This document shows positions 30,110 through 37,954 of a stretch of 64,000 nt of DNA, piece after piece. The DNA is taken from positions 186,001 to 250,000 of the forward strand of contig NZ_JAGEMM010000006.1 in the NCBI RefSeq assembly GCF_017921815.1. Direction: 5' to 3'. The notes below the pieces were generated by a model that saw only the letters and a program-made list of their open reading frames with translations, searched no databases and was not told where the DNA came from. The position numbers were made by a program, and so were the translations under genes. This DNA comes from Microvirga antarctica (GTDB taxonomy: Bacteria; Pseudomonadota; Alphaproteobacteria; Rhizobiales; Beijerinckiaceae). Position 1 is the first letter of the stretch, and the number at the start of each line of letters is the position of its first letter.

Positions 30110-31051
30110 TCAGGTCCGCCGTCGCCAGAAGTCGGTCATTGCCGTGATGATCTCGTCGAAGAACGCCCGGTCGAGCGCGTGGCCCATACGATCGATGACC
30201 ACCAGTTCAGAGTTGGGAATCTGCTTGGCCGCCCAGTCCGCGTGCGGCATCGGAAAGACCGGATCCTGGGCGCCGTGGATCAGTTGAACCGGAAGCTTTA
30301 GGTTGCGAAGGTCCGCCGGCGTCAGCGCGGGTGTCGCCATCTGGGCCTTGCTGTGATTGCTATGGTTAGCAAGCCTTGCCTGAAGCCGATCCTCACGAAG
30401 CGTCGGTAGCGCTGCCATCGCTCGGCCCATCTGGAACCAGTCATCCTCGTTGAACGGCGAAAGCGCGCCCTTTGCCAGACGGAAATTCTCGACGAAGTTA
30501 TGTGCCACTTCTTTGTCGGACGCCGATGCAACGGAATTCAGCGCGATGACGGCGTCCACATAGGAACGCGCCGGCCGGGGGAGTTCCCCTTCGCGCACGG
30601 GCGCGCCAGTAAAGGCGTCGTTCTTGGGCCTGAGGTCGGCCGACGACATCATCACAGTCAGCGCCGATGACCGTTCAGGTGCGCGCATCGCCATCCGGTA
30701 GGCGACCACTCCGCCCTGCGACAGTCCTACCAAATTCGCCCTTCGGATGCCCAGCGCATCAAGAAGCGCGACTGCGTCGTCAACGAGGTGGTCGAGCGTA
30801 TAGGGCGAAGCTGCGAAGTCGACATAGCTCGAGAGCCCCGTATCGCGCTGATCGAACCTCACCACAAATCGATTGCGTTCCGACAAGCTGCGGCAAAACC
30901 CATCTGGCCATACGAGACCAGGGGCGCTGTTGCCCATAATCAGGAGGACGGCAGGGCATTCTGGTCGACCAAAGGTCTCGGCGCGCAGGCGCTGTCCATT
31001 CGCCTCTACCCAGTGTTGCCGGTATCCGGCGGTCTCTGACAGCGGGCGCAT
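30110..31051 (-). CDS. Alpha/beta hydrolase, RdmC (aclacinomycin methylesterase)-like
   Basis: A 313-residue alpha/beta hydrolase. The oxyanion region is LLIMGNSAPGLVW, FDQRDTGLSS is the strand-loop typical of the RdmC/proline-iminopeptidase branch, the nucleophile elbow is GLSQGG, the acid lies in HGAQDPVFPMPH and the His in RMGHALD, so the triad is complete. RdmC demethylates anthracycline esters; the substrate here is unknown. I use the ATG at 31051; a TTG at 31063 is the upstream option. It is divergent from the TetR gene, with two tet-operator-like palindromes starting 15 bases upstream of its start. Confidence 0.85.
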   Translation of the reverse strand: MRPLSETAGYRQHWVEANGQRLRAETFGRPECPAVLLIMGNSAPGLVWPDGFCRSLSERNRFVVRFDQRDTGLSSYVDFAASPYTLDHLVDDAVALLDALGIRRANLVGLSQGGVVAYRMAMRAPERSSALTVMMSSADLRPKNDAFTGAPVREGELPRPARSYVDAVIALNSVASASDKEVAHNFVENFRLAKGALSPFNEDDWFQMGRAMAALPTLREDRLQARLANHSNHSKAQMATPALTPADLRNLKLPVQLIHGAQDPVFPMPHADWAAKQIPNSELVVIDRMGHALDRAFFDEIITAMTDFWRRRT

Positions 31052-31065
31052 CTTGGGGTCCAAAT

Positions 31066-31080
31066 TCTATCGTTGATAGA
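31066..31080. promoter_or_regulatory. tet-operator-like palindrome O1
   Basis: TCTATCGTTGATAGA, an inverted repeat differing by one base from the core of the Tn10 tetO1 site (TCTATCATTGATAGA). It is 15 bases from the hydrolase start and would repress it when bound. Confidence 0.85.
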
Positions 31081-31083
31081 TTG

Positions 31084-31098
31084 TCTATCATCGATAGA
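31084..31098. promoter_or_regulatory. tet-operator-like palindrome O2
   Basis: TCTATCATCGATAGA, a perfect inverted repeat outside its 3-base centre and also one base from the tetO1 core. Its centre is 18 bp from that of O1. Together the two sites occupy the divergent promoter region of the hydrolase and the repressor. Confidence 0.85.
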
Positions 31099-31139
31099 AT
31101 GCTTTTGCAAAGAGTCTCTCGGAGAAGCATGCGGAAGCA

Positions 31140-31757
31140 ATGAAAATCGAGCGGAACCTGATCGTCGCCGAAGCGCTGAAACTGCTTGATGAAGCCGGGC
31201 TCGACCAGTTGACCACGCGGCGGCTGGCCGAGCGCCTCGGCGTGCAGCAGCCTACGCTCTACTACCACTTCAAGACCAAGCAGCTGCTGGTGGACGCGAT
31301 GAACGCGAAGATGCTGGAGGCGGAACATACCGATCGACTGCCCGCCGCGGACGACGATTGGCGCAGCTACCTGACGGCAAATGTCAGAAGCTTCCGTCGC
31401 GCCCTTCTTTCACACCGCGACGGGGCGCGTGTGCATGCTGGATCGCTAGCCGCGGAACCGGATATGCCGATGGCGGAAGTGCAATTAAAGTGCCTCGTCG
31501 ATGCCGGGTTCCCGAGCTTACTCGCATTAAGGATTCTGGTGACGCTTTCGCGCTTCACTGTTGGTTCGGTGCTGGAACAGCAGGCGGAACAGGCCAATCC
31601 GCCAAGGGAGACGGGCACGGATGCGTCGTTCGCAGACTATCCCAATCTCAGCGCGGCTCACGCGCAATACTGGATCGGCAGCTACGATGACGATTTTGAT
31701 GCTGGCTTGGCCCTCATCCTCAACGGTGCCGAGACTGAGCTTCGCACGCGATCGTAG
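31140..31757 (+). CDS. Tetracycline-repressor class TetR transcriptional regulator
   Basis: A 205-residue repressor of the original TetR class and not merely the TetR superfamily. The recognition helix QQPTLYYHFKTKQLL is close to TetR(B) QPTLYWHVKNK, and SFRRALLSHRDGARVH matches the TetR(B) core SFRCALLSHRDGAKVH. Residues that contact tetracycline in TetR(B), His64, Asn82, Phe86 and His100, correspond by ungapped alignment to His63, Asn81, Phe85 and His99 here. The operators upstream match tetO. The usual partner tetA is absent; the divergent partner is a hydrolase. The inducer may be a tetracycline-like or other polycyclic compound; that is inference. Confidence 0.92.
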   Translation: MKIERNLIVAEALKLLDEAGLDQLTTRRLAERLGVQQPTLYYHFKTKQLLVDAMNAKMLEAEHTDRLPAADDDWRSYLTANVRSFRRALLSHRDGARVHAGSLAAEPDMPMAEVQLKCLVDAGFPSLLALRILVTLSRFTVGSVLEQQAEQANPPRETGTDASFADYPNLSAAHAQYWIGSYDDDFDAGLALILNGAETELRTRS

Positions 31758-32193
31758 AGCCGCGGTCGCTGGTCGGCAGGCGAGGTGATGGGCAGACTCA
31801 AGGGCCGAGCTCTTGCAGTCAAGGACCGCTCGTGCCGCCAGGCGGACGACCCTCACACCGGTTAGAAATCAATAGCTGGCGCCAAACTCCACCGTCGCGG
31901 TCTTGCCGCGTACGGCCGCGCGAGCCAGGCTCTCTCTGACCCCCTCGGATGTCGACATGCCTCCGCGGATCGCCCGCGCTAGCGAGCTTGCCAAAGCAAC
32001 CGCTTTCCAGATGTGAGCAGCGTCTCCATGACGCTACTGTGGAAATTGCCATGCTCGTTCAAATGACATTTTGAAGGGCCGCGATGTCGGATTGATTTAC
32101 TCGTACGCAGGCCGAAGCGCCGGCGAATCGGCTGTGCTTTGGCGGTGACCGAGTTCGCCGCCACGAAGTCGTGGAAACAGGCTGGATCGCCGC
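31758..32193. other. Stretch without an intact gene
   Basis: I see no intact gene. On the minus strand a frame ending at 31871 encodes ARAIRGGMSTSEGVRES then LARAAVRGKTATVEFGASY and a stop. It looks like a protein C-terminus, perhaps of a Gfo/Idh/MocA-type oxidoreductase, but the upstream part is not recognisable. This agrees with decay of once-coding DNA. Confidence 0.35.
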
Positions 32194-32370
32194 TCAGCGT
32201 CCCGTACCTGTCACGATCGAGCTGACATCGACGACATAAAGCCGGCGCCGCGCCTCGTGGATCGAGTCGATGCAGACCTGCGTTCCGTCCGGGCTCCACC
32301 GCGGGTGCAGATCGCACCGGTTTTCCTTTCCCAGGTCGGGGCTGGTATAGAAGCCGCCGAGAGATGACCG
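32194..32370 (-). pseudogene. C-terminal fragment of a PD40/WD40-propeller protein
   Basis: The minus strand reads GGFYTSPDLGKENRCDLHPR, WSPDGTQVCIDSIHEARR and RLYVVDVSSI before a stop. The HPRWSPDGTQV motif is a PD40 blade of the type found in TolB and oligogalacturonate-lyase-like propellers. Only the last ~55 residues remain, with no start and a neighbouring truncated gene abutting on the other strand, so this is a remnant. Confidence 0.6.
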
Positions 32371-32867
32371 GCGGCCCTCACGATCATGGGGCCGTCGAAG
32401 ACCGAGTCCCTAAGCGGTTACCGCCTTGGCGTCGCATTCGGAGCGCCGGCCATCATCGACAGGATGGAGAAGCTCCAAGCGATCGTGTCGCCGCGGGCGG
32501 CCGGTTACAATCAGGCCGTTCTCCGGTCCTGGTTCGGAGAGCCCGCTGGCTGGATGCAGCGAAGGGTGGCGGAACACCAGAGAATTCGCGACGAAATTCT
32601 GGCGATCTTTCTGGCAGCGGGCCTCTCGGCGCGGCGCCCGCAGGCCGGAAGCTATCTCTTTCCGACACTCCCGCCTCTCGCCGTGTCTCCGTTCGATTTC
32701 ATCCGGTTGCTCCGTCATCAGGCGAACGTGATCGTGACTCCAGGTATGGAGTTCGGTCCGCACGAGAGCAGCATCCGCCTGAACTCTCGCAGGATCGCGG
32801 AAGCGCCGTGGAGGCAGCACGTCGGATTGTCGAGATGGTCGATCTGTACAAGCATCAGAACGCTTAG
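32371..32867 (+). pseudogene. Truncated, frameshifted class I/II aminotransferase
   Basis: From about 32386 the frame encodes MGPSKTESLSGYRLGVAFGA, containing the PLP-lysine motif SKTxSxSGYRLG, and continues to VIVTPGMEFGPHESSIRLN. A one-base deletion near 32785 then moves the family C-terminus (SQDRGSAVEAARRIVEMVDL) into another frame ending at 32867. An in-frame stop just upstream removes the N-terminal half. The remains correspond to roughly the last 160 residues of a ~390-residue aminotransferase. Confidence 0.75.
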
Positions 32868-33408
32868 CAAACCAGTCTGCTACCATGTGTCGTGAGTCTG
32901 GGGTTTAAGAGCTGGCTCGGTTGAGGTGATCTGTTTCGGGGCTATCACAACGTCGACCTCGGCGCTGTTTATGCCGTGACCGCGATTGCCTGCAGGGCGG
33001 TGAAGTCAGGCTGCGCGGGCGTCTGCCCTCCAAGACTTTGGTCAGGTCTCGTGCCTCTGCAGAAGAGCCAGGTATCGACCGCGCGATGAGCGGACCTGGG
33101 ATACGCCGGCGACGGTGCGCAGGTGGGACTCCCCGTACGTGGCCGATTTCGAGATGCGTTAATGCCCCGTGCTCGCATGCTGCGTTTCACGACGATCGCC
33201 GGCGTGGCTGTCGCGGCCTTCGCCTCCGGAACGAAATGCTGGCGGCCCCTTCCAGAAGCAGGCTGCGTCATTGCGTGATCGTGCTGCGCAGGATCCTCAT
33301 GAGGTGATGCGTGCGATGCGCATTTGCTCCCGCGCGGCTTTGATGCCACCCTAGAGGAATATTTACGCACATCGCGTCACGCCAGAAGAATCCAAGGAGA
33401 TCATAACG
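32868..33408. other. Stretch without a recognisable gene
   Basis: No intact gene found. A short frame from 33162 begins like a signal peptide (MPRARMLRFTTIAGVAVAAF) but stops after about 38 codons and may be the front of a lost exported protein. The last 14 bases contain the AAGGAG ribosome site of the amidohydrolase. Confidence 0.4.
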
Positions 33409-35028
33409 ATGCAGGTCCGGAGTTCGATTGAGTGTCTCGAATCGATTGCCACAGGTTTTGAGTGTTCATGCAAAGCGTGTGGCGATCCGACCAGAGCTTA
33501 TGAGGGCTCTCGGCTGACGAGACGACAGGCCTTTGGTCACATGATGGCGGGCGTTGCAGGAGCTGGAATGATCGGCGCCTCGGGTCAGGCGATCGCGCAG
33601 GCGCCATCGGCAAGATGGCCGTCACGCACGAACCAGCCGCCGCACCGTGATTGCATCATCGAGGCCGGATCGGCGCTGATCTGGGAGAACGATGCGCCGG
33701 TCATCAAGCGTAACGTGTCGGTCAGGGTGCGCGACGATCGGATCGTCGAGATCAGCACCGATCCGATCCGCGGCGATACGCGCCGCATCGACGCGCGCGG
33801 ACATCTTCTGCTACCGGGCTTCATCTCCGGACACACGCACGTTTCCATCGGGTCCTACACCCGCGCCGTGATCGATGGCGGGGGCGGCACTGCGGCGCCG
33901 CACGCGGTCGTAGAGGCTTTCGACGATGAGACGATGGACGATCTCATGGCGTTCAATCTGCTCGAATTGCTGCGTTCTGGCGTGACCACGATCGTCAACC
34001 AGGATCACAACGTCCGCCGCGCCTACTCCTACGTGCGCGTCGCCTCCCGCTGGGCCGCGCGCGGCTATCCCAGTGGCATGATCCCGGGTGTGGAGCGCCT
34101 GTTTCCAGTCTGGGGGCGAAAGGACGACAAGGCGCTCTACGATTCCGTTCCGGATACGCTGGTGGAAATCGAGGCCAACAGGCAATTCGGGCTGCGTTAC
34201 AACGGCTCGGAAGACGGGCGGATACGGCCCAACATGGCGCCGCATGCCACGGACACGCACACGCCCGAGACGATGGGAAAGATCCTGGAGGCCGCCAAGG
34301 AACTCGGCAACGGCATTCACCTTCACCTCTCGCAATCCGACACCGAGACACAGCGGGTGAAGAAATTGTGGGGCGTCACGCCCGCAGCGTGGCTGAAGCA
34401 GCTCGGGTTCTATGACGTGCCGGTTTTCGCCGCGCATATGAGCGGACTCGATCTTGAGAACGACCTCAAGATCCTCGCAGAGAACAACGTCTTCTTCGCC
34501 ACGTGCCCATCCGGCGGTGGCCCCGGCGGCACGCCGCAGCCGTGGCCCGAGGCGCTCGCCGCGGGCGTCAAGAGCGGGCCCGCGATCGACTCGCATTCGA
34601 ACGACATGGTCGAGAACGTGAAGATGGCCGTCATCCATGGACAGGCGCGCCATGGGCTGATCGGGAAGACCAGCAAGGTGCCCCTCACGCGGCCCACGAT
34701 CGAACAGGCCGTCAATGGCGCGACGGCGATTCCGGCAGGTGTTCTCGGCCGGCCCGACCTCGGACGAATTGCCGTCGGGGCCAAGGCCGATCTCATCACC
34801 ATCGATGTGACCAGCCCGCTTGTCGGCGGCGGCGCGATGTCCCCGCGGCCGCTGTGGAACTTGCTCTATGCGTCGGGTGCCAACGTGAGAAACGTCATGA
34901 CGGACGGCTACTTCCAGGTCCACGACAACGTCTTCGTGGTGGATGACGAAGCACGCATCGTCGAGCGTGGGGGAAAGGCCGTCGAGCGCATGTATGTTGA
35001 ACTCTTGAAGATGGGCTACTTCAAATAA
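33409..35028 (+). CDS. Tat-exported metal-dependent amidohydrolase
   Basis: A 539-residue member of the amidohydrolase superfamily of the TRZ/ATZ-guanine deaminase type. Metal ligands are visible: HTH (His142, His144) in GFISGHTHVSI, a His in GIHLHLSQSD, a His in VFAAHMSGLD and an Asp in AIDSHSND. A twin-arginine signal (SRLTRRQAFGHMMAGVAG, Arg38-Arg39) predicts folded export. Before it lies an unusual cysteine-rich segment, CLESIATGFECSCKACG, with Cys9, 19, 21 and 24. The ATG at 33409 has AAGGAG 9 bases upstream, supporting that the extension is translated. The substrate is unknown. Confidence 0.82.
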   Translation: MQVRSSIECLESIATGFECSCKACGDPTRAYEGSRLTRRQAFGHMMAGVAGAGMIGASGQAIAQAPSARWPSRTNQPPHRDCIIEAGSALIWENDAPVIKRNVSVRVRDDRIVEISTDPIRGDTRRIDARGHLLLPGFISGHTHVSIGSYTRAVIDGGGGTAAPHAVVEAFDDETMDDLMAFNLLELLRSGVTTIVNQDHNVRRAYSYVRVASRWAARGYPSGMIPGVERLFPVWGRKDDKALYDSVPDTLVEIEANRQFGLRYNGSEDGRIRPNMAPHATDTHTPETMGKILEAAKELGNGIHLHLSQSDTETQRVKKLWGVTPAAWLKQLGFYDVPVFAAHMSGLDLENDLKILAENNVFFATCPSGGGPGGTPQPWPEALAAGVKSGPAIDSHSNDMVENVKMAVIHGQARHGLIGKTSKVPLTRPTIEQAVNGATAIPAGVLGRPDLGRIAVGAKADLITIDVTSPLVGGGAMSPRPLWNLLYASGANVRNVMTDGYFQVHDNVFVVDDEARIVERGGKAVERMYVELLKMGYFK

Positions 35029-35086
35029 CAAGGGCCTCTTGCCACGCTCACCAACGCGAGCGTGGCGAAGGCGGGGGAGCCTTGGC

Positions 35087-35638
35087 GTGACACGAAGCGA
35101 GAAAGACAAGATGCTCGCGGGTGATCTGTACCACGCGGGCGCGGCAGAGATTCAAGATGCACTGCTGGAGACGAGCGTGTGGTTGCGGCGTTTTCATGCC
35201 GCGACTGGAGAAGCGCCAGAGGTTCTGCGCGGGATCCTGGCGGAGCGGCTCTGCTCGGTTGGGGACGACGCTGTCATTCGGCCGCCGTTTCACTGTGATT
35301 ACGGATTCAATATCGAGCTTGGAGCCGGGTCCTTCGTCAATTTCAACTGCGTGTTTCTCGATGTCGTGAGGATCACGATTGGCGCCGGGACGCAGATCGG
35401 TCCGGCCGTGCAGGTCTATACGGCAGATCATCCGCGCGACCCGCTGCAGCGGCGTGCGGGTCTGGAATTCGGACGTCCCGTCGTGATCGGCGCCCATGTG
35501 TGGATTGGCGGCGGCGCCATCATTCTGCCGGGCGTCACCATTGGCGATGACGCGATCATCGGCGCCGGCAGCGTGGTGACGCGGTCCGTGCCGGCGGGCG
35601 CGACCGTGGTGGGAAATCCGGCGCGGATTCGCGGCTGA
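35087..35638 (+). CDS. Maltose/galactoside O-acetyltransferase-like LbH acetyltransferase
   Basis: A 183-residue left-handed beta-helix acetyltransferase of the Maa/LacA/NodL family. Family marks are the N-terminal MLAGDLYHAG, FHCDYGFNIELG, the active His in YTADHPRDP and the hexapeptide repeats IGAHVWIGGGAIILPGVTIG. The GTG at 35087 has GGGGGAG about 9 bases upstream and gives the standard family length; an ATG at 35039 would add 16 atypical residues. It acetylates a sugar or similar hydroxyl compound. It follows the amidohydrolase by 58 bases and may share its transcript. Confidence 0.87.
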   Translation: MTRSEKDKMLAGDLYHAGAAEIQDALLETSVWLRRFHAATGEAPEVLRGILAERLCSVGDDAVIRPPFHCDYGFNIELGAGSFVNFNCVFLDVVRITIGAGTQIGPAVQVYTADHPRDPLQRRAGLEFGRPVVIGAHVWIGGGAIILPGVTIGDDAIIGAGSVVTRSVPAGATVVGNPARIRG

Positions 35639-35669
35639 AGCCTTGCGACGGAGGTCGGATGGCCGGGCG

Positions 35670-36866
35670 TCAGACCTCAGCCAGGGCGCGTTCGAGATCG
35701 GCCATCAGATCGTCTCGATGCTCGAGCCCGATGGACAAGCGCACAAGGCCGTCGCGGATGCCCATTTCGGCGCGCTGCTCCTCGGTGAATCGCTGGTGGG
35801 TGGTGGTGGCAGGATGCGTCACGAGGCTCTTCGCATCGCCGAGATTGTTCGAGATGCGGATCAACGCAAGGGCGTTCAAGAACCGGAAGGCACCGGCGCG
35901 ACCGTTTTCGACTTCGAGCGCGAGCATCGTCGAACCACCCGTCATCTGGCGCGCGATGAGATCGGCCTGGGGATGATCGGCGCGGCCCGGATAGGTGAGG
36001 CGGGCGACCTTGTCGTGCCCTGCCAGGTAGTCCGCCAGAAAACCAGCGGTCGCCGTCTGGCGCTCGACGCGGATCGGAAGCGTCTCGAGGCCCTTCAGGA
36101 GCACCCAGGCGTTGAAGGGCGAAATCGATGGGCCGGTCATGCGCAGGAATTGCTGGACGTGCGTCTCGATAAAATCAACGGACGCGAGAATGATGCCGCC
36201 GAGACATCGGCCCTGACCGTCGATGTGCTTCGTGGCTGAATACACCACGCAATCCGCCCCGAGGGCGAGGGGCCGCTGAAAGAGGGGCGTGGCGAAGACG
36301 TTGTCGACGGTGAGTGTGGCGCCGGCCGCATGGGCGATCTCCGCCACCGCGGCGATGTCGATGATCTCCAGGCTGGGATTCGACGGCGTTTCGAGCAGGA
36401 AGGCCTTGGTGGCGGGCGTCACCGCCTGCCGCCATTCGTCCAGATTGGAACCATCCACGAGCGTGCACCCGACGCCGAACCGCGGCAACAGGTCCTCCAC
36501 GACCCAGCGGCAGGAGCCGAACAGCGCGCGGGCGGCGACCACATGATCGCCTGCCTTCACCTGCCCCATCATGGCGGCAGTCACGGCGGCCATCCCGGTC
36601 GCGGTGGCGCGCCCGGTCTCGGCACCCTCGAGCGAGGCCATGCGCTCCTCGAACATGGTGGTGGTGGGGTTGGAATAGCGGGTGTAGCTGTAGCCAGGCT
36701 CCTCGTTGAGAAACCGGGCCTCTGCACTCTCCGCTGTGTCGTAGATAAACCCTTGCGTCAGGAACAGGGCCTCTGAGGTCTCGCCGAACGGACTCCGCAA
36801 TTGGCCGTCATGGACGAGGCGGGTGTCGAGGTGCAACTTTTGGGCCAGGGGCGAACGATGTGTCAT
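35670..36866 (-). CDS. metZ: O-succinylhomoserine sulfhydrylase MetZ
   Basis: MetZ, 398 residues, forms homocysteine from O-succinylhomoserine and sulfide with PLP. It has the Cys/Met-metabolism PLP family layout: YSYTRYSNPTTTMFEERMA, ATATGMAAVTAAMM and the PLP lysine in YSATKHIDGQGR. The GQGR context after the lysine is typical of MetZ. I start at the ATG at 36866; a TTG two codons upstream opens the frame further. No clear Shine-Dalgarno is seen. The upstream region contains inverted repeats and a possible riboswitch-like segment. Confidence 0.92.
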   Translation of the reverse strand: MTHRSPLAQKLHLDTRLVHDGQLRSPFGETSEALFLTQGFIYDTAESAEARFLNEEPGYSYTRYSNPTTTMFEERMASLEGAETGRATATGMAAVTAAMMGQVKAGDHVVAARALFGSCRWVVEDLLPRFGVGCTLVDGSNLDEWRQAVTPATKAFLLETPSNPSLEIIDIAAVAEIAHAAGATLTVDNVFATPLFQRPLALGADCVVYSATKHIDGQGRCLGGIILASVDFIETHVQQFLRMTGPSISPFNAWVLLKGLETLPIRVERQTATAGFLADYLAGHDKVARLTYPGRADHPQADLIARQMTGGSTMLALEVENGRAGAFRFLNALALIRISNNLGDAKSLVTHPATTTHQRFTEEQRAEMGIRDGLVRLSIGLEHRDDLMADLERALAEV

Positions 36867-36882
36867 GCGCAATGTTAGGCAC

Positions 36883-36898
36883 GTTCTTTAAAAAGAAC
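36883..36898. promoter_or_regulatory. Inverted repeat upstream of metZ
   Basis: GTTCTT-TAAA-AAGAAC, a perfect 6-4-6 inverted repeat 17 bases upstream of the metZ ATG. It could be an operator or the stem of a leader hairpin. The controlling protein is unknown. Confidence 0.45.
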
Positions 36899-37015
36899 AA
36901 TCGTCTTTTTAGCAGGATGAACCGGCTTCCGTGTCTTTTGGCGAAAATCATCCCCTCGGCCGCCCGCTGAGGGGAGTGTCGTTCCACGGCGAGCCTGCGG
37001 CCGATCAGGAGCTGG

Positions 37016-37909
37016 TCACCCTTCCGCCCTTCCCACAAGACGCCGGATGACGGGCTCCAAGGATGCCTTCCAGGGCGGCAGTCTGACCCCATGAGCAGCC
37101 GCGATCTTGGTGCAGTCGAGGCGGGCATTGGCTGGTCGCCGTGCAGGCGTCGGATAATCAGCCGTCGTGATGGGTCGCACACGGGCGTGCGGCCCGCCCC
37201 ATTTCTGGGAAAGCACAAAGGTCTCGGCCGCGAGGTCTGCCCAGCTTCCCGAGCCGGCGGCCGTCATGTGAAAGATCCCGCGCAGATCGGCCCGGCCCGG
37301 GCTGTCGATGAGGTTGCGACAGACGGCCAGGATCCCGTCCGCGATATCGAGCGCCGACGTGGGCGCGCCAACCTGATCGGCAACGACCGGGATCTCGTCC
37401 CTGTCGCCAGCAAGACGAAGCATCGTCTTGACGAAGTTCTTGCCGAAGGGGCTGTAGATCCAGGCTGTGCGCAGGATTGCATAGTCGTCCGTGGCCGACG
37501 CGACCGCCACTTCTCCGAGGAGTTTTGAGCGCCCATAGGCGCCGAGCGGGTGCGGCCGGTCCGTCTCCTGATAGGGCTGGGGAGACTGGCCGTCGAACAC
37601 GTAGTCGGTCGAGATCTGCACCATCGGGATCCTCAGGGACGCCGCGGCTCCCGCCACCGCGCCCGCACCGATTCCGTTGATGGCTTCTGCCAGATCGCCC
37701 TCGGACTCAGCCTGATCGACTGCGGTATACGCCGCCGCGTTGACGATGATGTCGCCGCCGATCTCCGCGAGGACATCGCCGATGCCGGACGGATCCGCGA
37801 GGTCGATCTGCGGGCGACCGACGAGGGTGACGATCGCCCCATGAGAGGACGCGCGCTCGGAAAGCGACTGGGCAACCTGGCCGGTCTGGCCGATGACGAC
37901 GACACGCAC
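37016..37909 (-). CDS. rmlD: dTDP-4-dehydrorhamnose reductase RmlD-like
   Basis: A 297-residue NAD(P)-dependent short-chain reductase. The Rossmann motif is VIGQTGQVAQSL, and ISTDYVFDGQSP plus YGRSKLLGE carry the RmlD catalytic Thr and Tyr-x-x-x-Lys; NAAAYTAVDQAE is also characteristic. RmlD makes dTDP-L-rhamnose for surface polysaccharide. The other rml genes are not in the window, so the substrate is assigned by family. The start is a GTG at 37909 with AAGG upstream. It precedes metZ by 149 bases. Confidence 0.88.
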   Translation of the reverse strand: MRVVVIGQTGQVAQSLSERASSHGAIVTLVGRPQIDLADPSGIGDVLAEIGGDIIVNAAAYTAVDQAESEGDLAEAINGIGAGAVAGAAASLRIPMVQISTDYVFDGQSPQPYQETDRPHPLGAYGRSKLLGEVAVASATDDYAILRTAWIYSPFGKNFVKTMLRLAGDRDEIPVVADQVGAPTSALDIADGILAVCRNLIDSPGRADLRGIFHMTAAGSGSWADLAAETFVLSQKWGGPHARVRPITTADYPTPARRPANARLDCTKIAAAHGVRLPPWKASLEPVIRRLVGRAEG

Positions 37910-37954
37910 TGAAATTCAGGACCTTCTGAGAGAGGGAGAGATAATGGCGAGCGA

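Noticed and set aside
31979..32317. 112-codon minus-strand frame in the decay zone
   Set aside because: The PD40 homology there is in a different frame; this frame has no family signal.
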